A stretch of DNA of 64,000 bases, taken from assembly GCF_036178845.1 (NCBI RefSeq), contig NZ_CP108070.1, forward strand, positions 2,170,001-2,234,000, given 5' to 3'. The stretch's first letter is position 1, and each line of letters starts with the position of its first letter. The notes beneath the pieces were generated by a model. It searched no databases. It was not told the DNA's origin and saw nothing but the letters and a program-made list of their open reading frames with translations. Made by a program: the position numbers and the translations under genes. This stretch comes from Streptomyces sp. NBC_00271 (GTDB lineage Bacteria > Actinomycetota > Actinomycetes > Streptomycetales > Streptomycetaceae). Positions 58,923-64,000 of the stretch are shown here, piece by piece.

Positions 58923-59194
58923 CTCAGATCAACCGCCCTTCCGCGGGCTCCGCGAGGGACGTACCGTTCGCAGCGCGGACCCCTAAGGCGTGAGGATCGT
59001 TGTTCATCGATCGCACGGCCGACCGCCCCCCATTCCCCCATGACGCGTCTCGAACTGTTCCGCGAGGCTCAAACGTCGCGAATCAGTACGCAAGCTGTCA
59101 AGGGTGTCTGTCGTAACGGAAGAGTGGGAATTGGCTTGCCCGGACCCGACCAGGCCGTCCGGCCTCGGGTCCGGGCAGCGGATCAAAGGCCGAT
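58923..59194. other. Intergenic region with a long hairpin
   Basis: These 272 bp hold the promoter region of the GNAT gene: TTGACA is present on the minus strand at 59096-59101, with no clear -10. A 13-bp perfect stem, TGCCCGGACCCGA (59137-59149) with TCGGGTCCGGGCA (59165-59177), has a 15-nt loop that can pair further. It lies just past the end of the LuxC-like remnant and may terminate it, although no T run follows. Confidence 0.5.
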
Positions 59195-59593
59195 TCACTC
59201 GTCGTCCACCCGGCGCATGAGGCGCTGCAGGGGGTGGAAGCCGTCGCGGGAGAGGCCCGGTGGCATACCGCCCGCCCGGCCGAGCGACACCACGCGCTGC
59301 ACCCCGGCGCAGGCGAGGGCGTCGCGCGGTTCCGCCTTGCGCGTGTCCGGGTGGACGCCGACGGTCTGCGGTACGAGGAAGTGGTCGCCGTGATCGTCGG
59401 CGGTGGTGCGCGGCGCCGCGGCGCCGGAGCCGCTGCTCGGCTCGCCGAGCCCGACGGCGAGGCGGTGGCGCCCGGTCATGACGTGCTCGCGGATGAAGTC
59501 GCGCCGGGCCGCATCGCCCCAGCGGAACACCGTGATCCCGCCGCGGTCACCGGCTCGGCGCGACAGGCTCCTTGCCCCACCTCCGCCCGCCAC
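59195..59593 (-). pseudogene. C-terminal remnant of an acyl-CoA/acyl-protein reductase (LuxC-like)
   Basis: The frame codes 132 residues. Its last ~50, PDTRKAEPRDALACAGVQRV then VSLGRAGGMPPGLSRDGFHP and LQRLMRRVDDE, resemble the extreme C-terminus of LuxC-type acyl-CoA reductases (the GVQR..LG...PGL.HDG..PL..LVRW pattern). LuxC proteins have about 400-480 residues with the catalytic Cys in the missing part. The N-terminal side runs into the divergent MFS promoter. I judge it a truncated gene; the family call comes from memory of a short motif. Confidence 0.42.
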
Positions 59594-59606
59594 CTACGCT
59601 GACTTT
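59572..59606 (+). promoter_or_regulatory. Promoter of the leaderless MFS gene
   Basis: TTGCCC (59572-59577), a 17-nt spacer and TACGCT (59595-59600) form a good housekeeping-type promoter. The GTG start is 7 nt after the -10, exactly where transcription should begin, and no ribosome-binding site exists. Confidence 0.65.
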
Positions 59607-60812
59607 GTGCCGCTAATAAACAAAGCCCGTTCGCACAGTGCCGTGCGAGGCCCCGACGACCTCCCCCGCCTGCGTGGCGCCCTCACCGCCTTCTTCGCCC
59701 TCGACGGCTTCGTCTTCGCGGGCTGGGTCGTGCGCATCCCGGCCATCAAGGAGCAGACCGGCGCCTCGGTGAGCGACCTGGGGCTCGCGCTGCTCGGCGT
59801 CTCCGCCGGAGCGGTGATCACCATGACGCTCACCGGCCGGTTGTGCCGCCGCTTCGGCAGCCATCCCGTGACCGTCGTCTGCGGCATCCTGCTGGCGCTG
59901 AGCGTGGCCCTGCCCCCGCTGACGCACTCGGCGGTCGCGCTGGGGCTGGTCCTGCTCGTGTTCGGAGCGGCGTACGGCGGTATCAACGTCGCCATGAACA
60001 GCGCCGCCGTCGACCTGGTGGCCGCGCTGCGGCGGCCTGTCATGCCGAGTTTCCACGCGGCGTTCAGCCTGGGCGGCATGATCGGCGCGGGGCTCGGCGC
60101 ACTGGTGGCCGGTTCCTTGTCCCCCACCCGGCACCTGCTCGCGCTCACCGTGATCGGCCTGCTGGTGACCGCCCTCGCCGGACGCACCCTGCTGAGCCAC
60201 GAGCCCCCGGCGCCCCCGGAGCGCGGACAGTCGCACGAGAAACACACCCCGCGTCGCCTCGACGCACGCACCCGGGGGCTGGTGTTCGTCTTCGGCCTGA
60301 TCGCCCTGTGCACCGCGTACGGCGAGGGCGCCCTGGCCGACTGGGGAGCCCTCCACCTGGAACAGGACCTGCGGGTCCACCCGGGCGTCGCGGCCACCGG
60401 CTACTCCTGCTTCGCGCTCGCCATGACCATCGGCCGGGCCGGAGGTACGGCGCTGCTGGAACGGCTGGGCCGCACACGGACGCTGGTGGGGGGCGGCGCC
60501 ACGGCCGCCACCGGCATGCTGCTCGGCGCGCTCGCCCCCTCCGTGTGGGCGGCCCTGCTCGGCTTCGCGATCACCGGGCTCGGACTCGCCAACATCTTCC
60601 CCGTCGCCGTCGAACGCGCGGGCTCCCTCGCCGGCCCCGGCGGTGTCGCCATCGCCTCGACACTCGGCTACGGCGGCATGCTCCTGGGCCCGCCCGCGAT
60701 CGGGTTCATGGCCGACTGGTTCTCGCTGCCCATCGCCCTCACCAGCGTGGCGGTGCTGGCGGCGCTGGCCGCGCTCATCGGGTTCGGGACGCGCCGGGCG
60801 GCCGTGGGCTGA
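59607..60812 (+). CDS. MFS transporter
   Basis: A 401-residue major facilitator superfamily protein with 12 predicted helices. It starts RGALTAFFALDGFVFAGWVV, and the loop 2-3 motif is LTGRLCRRFGSHPV. A cytoplasmic central loop (~200-230) is charged. The pattern VRIPAIKEQTGASVSDLGLA resembles the YbjJ/fucose-permease-like MFS group. The substrate is unknown. The frame opens at 59403, but GTG 59607 sits at the predicted transcription start, so the mRNA appears leaderless. Confidence 0.87.
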   Translation: MPLINKARSHSAVRGPDDLPRLRGALTAFFALDGFVFAGWVVRIPAIKEQTGASVSDLGLALLGVSAGAVITMTLTGRLCRRFGSHPVTVVCGILLALSVALPPLTHSAVALGLVLLVFGAAYGGINVAMNSAAVDLVAALRRPVMPSFHAAFSLGGMIGAGLGALVAGSLSPTRHLLALTVIGLLVTALAGRTLLSHEPPAPPERGQSHEKHTPRRLDARTRGLVFVFGLIALCTAYGEGALADWGALHLEQDLRVHPGVAATGYSCFALAMTIGRAGGTALLERLGRTRTLVGGGATAATGMLLGALAPSVWAALLGFAITGLGLANIFPVAVERAGSLAGPGGVAIASTLGYGGMLLGPPAIGFMADWFSLPIALTSVAVLAALAALIGFGTRRAAVG

Positions 60813-61215
60813 CGGCGCGTCGCCCCTGGTCCCTGCCGGGCGCCCCCGCGGACTGAGCAGGCGTGCTCCACCTCACAGCGGGCGAGGGAGCCGGGCGGGA
60901 ACAACCCAGGGGCATCGGCCGTTGATCCGTACGTGGCTGCGGAGGGGACAGTGTCCCCGGGTCTCACCTACAGCCCATGGGGACGATCGTTCGGCTGAAG
61001 CCCCATGGAGCGTTCCGCCGCGAGGCGACCGCCCTCCGTCGGCCACGACATACGGCCCCGGCTGGTCTCCCCCGTCCAGCCGGGGCTTCTCCTTGCCCGC
61101 CGTCGGCGCCGACAGCCGCCGGGTCGGCCCACCGTGCGTCGGCAGTGACCCCCGTCGTGTGACGCGATGGGCGTCCGCGGCCCCCGGAGCCCACTCCGTC
61201 CGGCACACTCGCCGC
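60813..61215. other. Structured 403-bp intergenic region, possible small RNA
   Basis: No credible gene is seen. Three structures occur: a 15-bp palindrome GGGGACA-G-TGTCCCC (60945-60959); an inverted repeat CCATGGGG (60975-60982) with CCCCATGG (61001-61008); and a terminator-like hairpin GCCCCGGCTGG / CCAGCCGGGGC (61055-61086) followed by TT. The terminator is 240 bp past the MFS stop and 130 bp before the next gene, so it may end a short independent transcript. Confidence 0.45.
61055..61088 (+). terminator. Terminator-like hairpin in the intergenic region
   Basis: A perfect 11-bp G/C-rich stem with a 10-nt loop is followed by TTCTCC. The orientation is set by the trailing T residues. Confidence 0.6.
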
Positions 61216-61959
61216 ATGGAGATTCCGGAGTTCGTGGAGAGCCTGGACCAGGAGGGCCGGTCGCTGGCCGCGGCGGCCGAGCAGGCGGGGCCCGACGCCA
61301 AGGTGGCGACCTGCCCGGGGTGGCAGGTGCGGGATCTGGTGCGGCACACGGGCATGGTGCACCGGTGGGCGACGGCGTTCGTCGCCGAGGGGTACGCCGC
61401 GTACCACCCGGACGGCGGCCTGCCCGAGCTGGACGGCGCCGAACTGCTGGCCTGGTTCAGGGACGGCCACCGCCGCCTGGTCGACACCCTCGCGGCCGCT
61501 CCGCCCGACCTGTCGTGCTGGAGCTTTCTGCCCGCGCCCTCGCCGCTCGCCTTCTGGGCACGGCGGCAGGCGCACGAGACGACCATCCACCGGGTCGACG
61601 CGCAGTCGGCGCTCGGCGAGACGCCGGACACGGTGACGCGCGGCTTCGCGGTGGACGGGATCGACGAGTTGCTGCGCGGCTTCCATGGACGTCCGAGGAG
61701 CCAGGTGCGCTCCCGAACTCCCCGTGTGCTGCGGGTGCGCGCCACCGACGTGGACGCGGTGTGGACCGTACGACTGTCGCCCGAGCCGCCGGTGAGCGAG
61801 TGGGGCGTGGCGGCGGGCGGGGACGTCGACTGCGAGTTGGCGGGGCCCGCGGCACGGCTCTATCTGGCGCTGTGGAACCGGCTGCCGTTCCCGGACTTGA
61901 CCGGTGACGCCTCGCTCGCCGCGCTGTGGCGGGAGAAGTCCAGCATCACCTGGGGCTGA
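61216..61959 (+). CDS. Maleylpyruvate isomerase-family mycothiol-dependent enzyme
   Basis: A 247-residue protein with the DinB-like four-helix N-terminal domain (TCPGWQVRDLVRHTGMVHRW, ~34-53, with a metal-ligand His) and a small C-terminal domain. ARRQAHETTIHRVDAQSALG (~117) carries the conserved HETTIHRVDA block with two more metal-ligand His residues. Family members use mycothiol as cofactor or conjugate it; the substrate cannot be deduced. No ribosome-binding site precedes the ATG, so it may also be leaderless. Confidence 0.88.
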   Translation: MEIPEFVESLDQEGRSLAAAAEQAGPDAKVATCPGWQVRDLVRHTGMVHRWATAFVAEGYAAYHPDGGLPELDGAELLAWFRDGHRRLVDTLAAAPPDLSCWSFLPAPSPLAFWARRQAHETTIHRVDAQSALGETPDTVTRGFAVDGIDELLRGFHGRPRSQVRSRTPRVLRVRATDVDAVWTVRLSPEPPVSEWGVAAGGDVDCELAGPAARLYLALWNRLPFPDLTGDASLAALWREKSSITWG

Positions 61960-62075
61960 GACACCGGGGCCCGACCGGGTCGGTCCGGGTCGGTCCGCGT
62001 GCGAGGGCGGTCCGCGCGTGGTGGCCTCCGCCCTGCGTTTCGCGTGTGGTGGCCTCCGCCCTGCGGTCCGCGGCG

Positions 62076-62486
62076 TCAGTCGCCGGTGGCCGTTCCGCCC
62101 GCCAGCATCCGCGTCAGCACCGCCCGCTGCACGGGCAGCACCTCGGCATGGAGCGTTCGTCCCTTCGGAGTGAGGCAGACGCGCACCCCCCGCCGGTCCT
62201 CCGGGCACATGCCGCGCGTCGCGAGACCGTCCTTCTCCAGGCGGGCGATCAGCCGGGACAGGGCGCTCTGGCTCAGATGGACGCGGTCGGAGATCTCCTG
62301 GACGCGGTAGGAGCAGTCACCGTCGGACGCGGTGCCCCCGGCCAGCACGTCCAGCACCTCGAAGTCGCTTGCGCCCAGGCCGTGTCGGTGCAGCTCGCGG
62401 TCGAGCTCGCACAGGGTGCGCGCATGCACCGCGAGGATGTCACGCCACTGGTCCACGAGCACCTGCTCGGCCTTCTTCGCCGCCAT
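62076..62486 (-). CDS. MarR-family transcriptional regulator
   Basis: A 136-residue winged-helix regulator: dimerisation helix LVDQWRDILAVHARTLCELD, HTH region VQEISDRVHLSQSALSRLIA (~68), and wing segment MCPEDRRGVRVCLT (~95). ATG 62486 is chosen because the frame above it only shadows the transporter gene. It is divergent from the DHA2-type efflux gene 84 bp away and very likely represses it and itself through the palindrome at 62531-62557. Confidence 0.92.
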   Translation of the reverse strand: MAAKKAEQVLVDQWRDILAVHARTLCELDRELHRHGLGASDFEVLDVLAGGTASDGDCSYRVQEISDRVHLSQSALSRLIARLEKDGLATRGMCPEDRRGVRVCLTPKGRTLHAEVLPVQRAVLTRMLAGGTATGD

Positions 62487-62530
62487 GGGCGCACCGTAGC
62501 AAAGAATCGAGTTTGTTGCATCGGAATTAA

Positions 62531-62564
62531 ATGCACTTGCATCCGATGCATGTGCATGTACTGT
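62531..62564. promoter_or_regulatory. MarR operator overlapping the efflux-gene promoter
   Basis: A 27-bp near-perfect palindrome centred on 62544 has arms ATGCAC.TGCATC and GATGCA.GTGCAT. TTGCAT (62537-62542), a 16-nt spacer and TACTGT (62559-62564) give a promoter whose -35 lies inside the palindrome. The efflux ATG is 6 nt after the -10, so its message is probably leaderless. Confidence 0.7.
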
Positions 62565-62570
62565 CTCCGC

Positions 62571-64000
62571 ATGACCTCTCCGCTCACCACCCCCACCACC
62601 GAGGGACGCTGGACCCCACGGCTGTGGGGCACCCTGCTGGTGCTCTGCGCCGCGATGTTCCTGGACGCGCTGGACGTGTCGATGGTCGGCGTCGCCCTGC
62701 CGTCCATCGGTTCCGAACTGGACCTCTCCACCTCGACGCTGCAATGGATCGTCAGCGGCTACATCCTGGGATACGGCGGACTGCTCCTCCTCGGCGGCCG
62801 CACCGCCGACCTGCTGGGCCGCCGCCAGGTCTTCCTGGTGGCCCTGGGCGTCTTCGCGCTCGCCTCGCTGCTCGGCGGACTCGTCGACTCGGGCCCGCTG
62901 CTGATCGCCAGCCGCTTCATCAAGGGCCTGAGCGCGGCGTTCACCGCCCCGGCGGGCCTGTCGATCATCACCACGACCTTCGCCGAGGGCCCCCTGCGCA
63001 ATCGCGCCCTGTCGATCTACACGACCTGCGCGGCCACCGGCTTCTCCATGGGCCTCGTACTGTCCGGCCTGCTCACCGAGGCCAGTTGGCGCCTCACCAT
63101 GCTGCTGCCCGCGCCCATCGCGCTGCTCGCCCTGCTCGTCGGCCTGAAGCTGCTGCCGCGCAGCGAACGCGAGAAGGACCACAACGGCTACGACATCCCC
63201 GGCGCCGTCCTCGGCACGGCCTCGATGCTGCTGCTGGTGTTCACCGTCGTCCAGGCCCCCGAGGTCGGCTGGGCCTCGACCCGTACCCTCCTGTCCTTCC
63301 TCGTCGTGGCCGTCCTGCTCACCGTCTTCGTCCGTGTCGAGCGGCGCTCGCCAGGGCCGCTGATCCGGCTCGGCGTGCTCCGCTCCGGCAGTCAGATCCG
63401 CGCCCAGCTCGGCGCGATGGCGTTCTTCGGCTCGTACGTCGGATTCCAGTTCCTGGTGACGCTGTACATGCAGTCGCTGCTCGGCTGGTCGGCCCTGCAC
63501 ACCGCGCTCGCCTTCCTGCCCGCCGGCGCGCTGGTCGCGCTCTCCTCCACGAAGGTCGGCGCCGTCGTCGACCGCTTCGGGACGCCGCGCCTCATCGCGG
63601 TGGGCTTCGTGCTGATGGTCGTCGGCTACGCGCTGTTCCTGCGCATCAGCCTCGACCCGGTGTACGCGGCCGTGATCCTGCCGACCATGCTGCTGATCGG
63701 CGCGGCCTGCGCGCTGATCTTCCCCTCGCTCAACATCCAGGCCACCAACGGTGTCGACGACCACGAGCAGGGCATGGTCTCGGGTCTGCTCAACACCTCC
63801 GTCCAGGTGGGCGGCGCCCTCTTCCTGGCCGTGGTCACGGCCGTCGTGACCGCGAACTCCTCGGCAGGTTCCTCGCCGCAGGCCGTCCTCGACAGCTACC
63901 GGGCGGGTCTGATCGTGGTGACGGGGATCGCCGTGGCGGGGCTGCTGATCACGCTGCCGGGGCTGCGGACCCGGCGCCCGCGGCAGACCGTCGTGGTCGC
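62571..64000 (+). CDS. DHA2-type (14-helix) MFS drug efflux transporter, 3' end outside window
   Basis: The frame stays open from ATG 62571 to the window end (476 codons). The product begins with TM1 containing FLDALDVSMVGVALPSIGSE (the motif D1-like region) and WIVSGYILGYGGLLLLGGR, then GRTADLLGRRQVF (motif A). IKGLSAAFTAPAGLSIITTT follows. This is the EmrB/QacA-like proton-drug antiporter group. About a dozen helices are already present, so only a short C-terminus is missing. It is controlled by the divergent MarR gene. Confidence 0.92.
   Translation, partial: MTSPLTTPTTEGRWTPRLWGTLLVLCAAMFLDALDVSMVGVALPSIGSELDLSTSTLQWIVSGYILGYGGLLLLGGRTADLLGRRQVFLVALGVFALASLLGGLVDSGPLLIASRFIKGLSAAFTAPAGLSIITTTFAEGPLRNRALSIYTTCAATGFSMGLVLSGLLTEASWRLTMLLPAPIALLALLVGLKLLPRSEREKDHNGYDIPGAVLGTASMLLLVFTVVQAPEVGWASTRTLLSFLVVAVLLTVFVRVERRSPGPLIRLGVLRSGSQIRAQLGAMAFFGSYVGFQFLVTLYMQSLLGWSALHTALAFLPAGALVALSSTKVGAVVDRFGTPRLIAVGFVLMVVGYALFLRISLDPVYAAVILPTMLLIGAACALIFPSLNIQATNGVDDHEQGMVSGLLNTSVQVGGALFLAVVTAVVTANSSAGSSPQAVLDSYRAGLIVVTGIAVAGLLITLPGLRTRRPRQTVVV

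Noticed and set aside
59137..59177. Attachment site or tRNA-like structure
   Set aside because: The hairpin lacks tRNA arms and no integrase gene is in the window; a terminator or simple palindrome is adequate.
62076..63764. A 562-residue minus-strand protein including MarR
   Set aside because: Everything before residue ~426 is antisense to the efflux transporter; MarR homology begins exactly at ATG 62486.

Overview
The window is high-GC DNA from an actinomycete, almost certainly Streptomyces. Supporting signs are very GC-rich third codon positions, GTG/TTG starts, GTGA/ATGA stop-start overlaps, a conservon (CvnA-D), a probable mycothiol-dependent enzyme, roadblock and SHOCT proteins, and a large type I polyketide synthase. 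No rRNA, tRNA, CRISPR array or intact insertion sequence was seen.

Layout. (1) 1-9.7 kb, carbohydrate and repair genes: a phosphotriesterase-like fragment, alkB coupled to a ROK regulator, an RlmG/RsmC-type methyltransferase, an AraC regulator, a DeoR/SIS/class II aldolase sugar-phosphate locus and a secreted GH92 mannosidase. (2) 9.9-18.2 kb, an OpuB-type compatible-solute ABC transporter. Its ATPase and two permeases (9962-12473) are separated from its lipoprotein (17260-18216) by a convergent four-gene conservon. (3) 18.4-40 kb, a lipid-polyketide locus. From a promoter near 39040, leftward, run a fatty acyl-AMP ligase, a 4,644-residue synthase (ACP-KS-AT-DH-KR-ACP-KS-AT-DH-KR-ACP-condensation-FkbH), an ACP-thioester reductase and a coupled alpha/beta-hydrolase with a cysteine nucleophile. 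Two ordinary alpha/beta hydrolases flank it.

(4) 40-58.9 kb, a stress and maintenance island. It holds DUF427, SHOCT and DUF7144 proteins, a glucose dehydrogenase-cytochrome bd-gluconokinase operon, DUF6325, DUF389, a cyclase-family amidohydrolase, GAP and YihY membrane proteins, DUF2252, a GH15 glycosidase, a ClC channel and a GNAT/FemAB-like protein. A GMC oxidoreductase gene here has lost about two thirds of its length by in-frame deletions but stays open and overlaps the DUF2252 start. (5) 59-64 kb: a LuxC-like remnant, a leaderless MFS gene, a structured intergenic segment, a mycothiol-type isomerase, and a divergent MarR/DHA2-MFS pair with a clear operator. The last gene runs off the window.

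How the parts work together. The polyketide locus is the most distinctive system. The ligase should place a fatty acid on the N-terminal ACP, two modules extend it to a branched dienoyl chain, and the condensation domain, FkbH domain and separate ACP-reductase suggest transfer to a second, possibly glycerate-derived, acyl carrier followed by reductive release. The product is inferred, not known. The island genes point to osmotic and redox stress: glucose could be oxidised to gluconate, phosphorylated into the pentose phosphate route, and electrons passed to cytochrome bd. Several decayed genes (40059-40440, 52465-53031, 59195-59593, perhaps 18330-18440) show active gene loss between the functional blocks.
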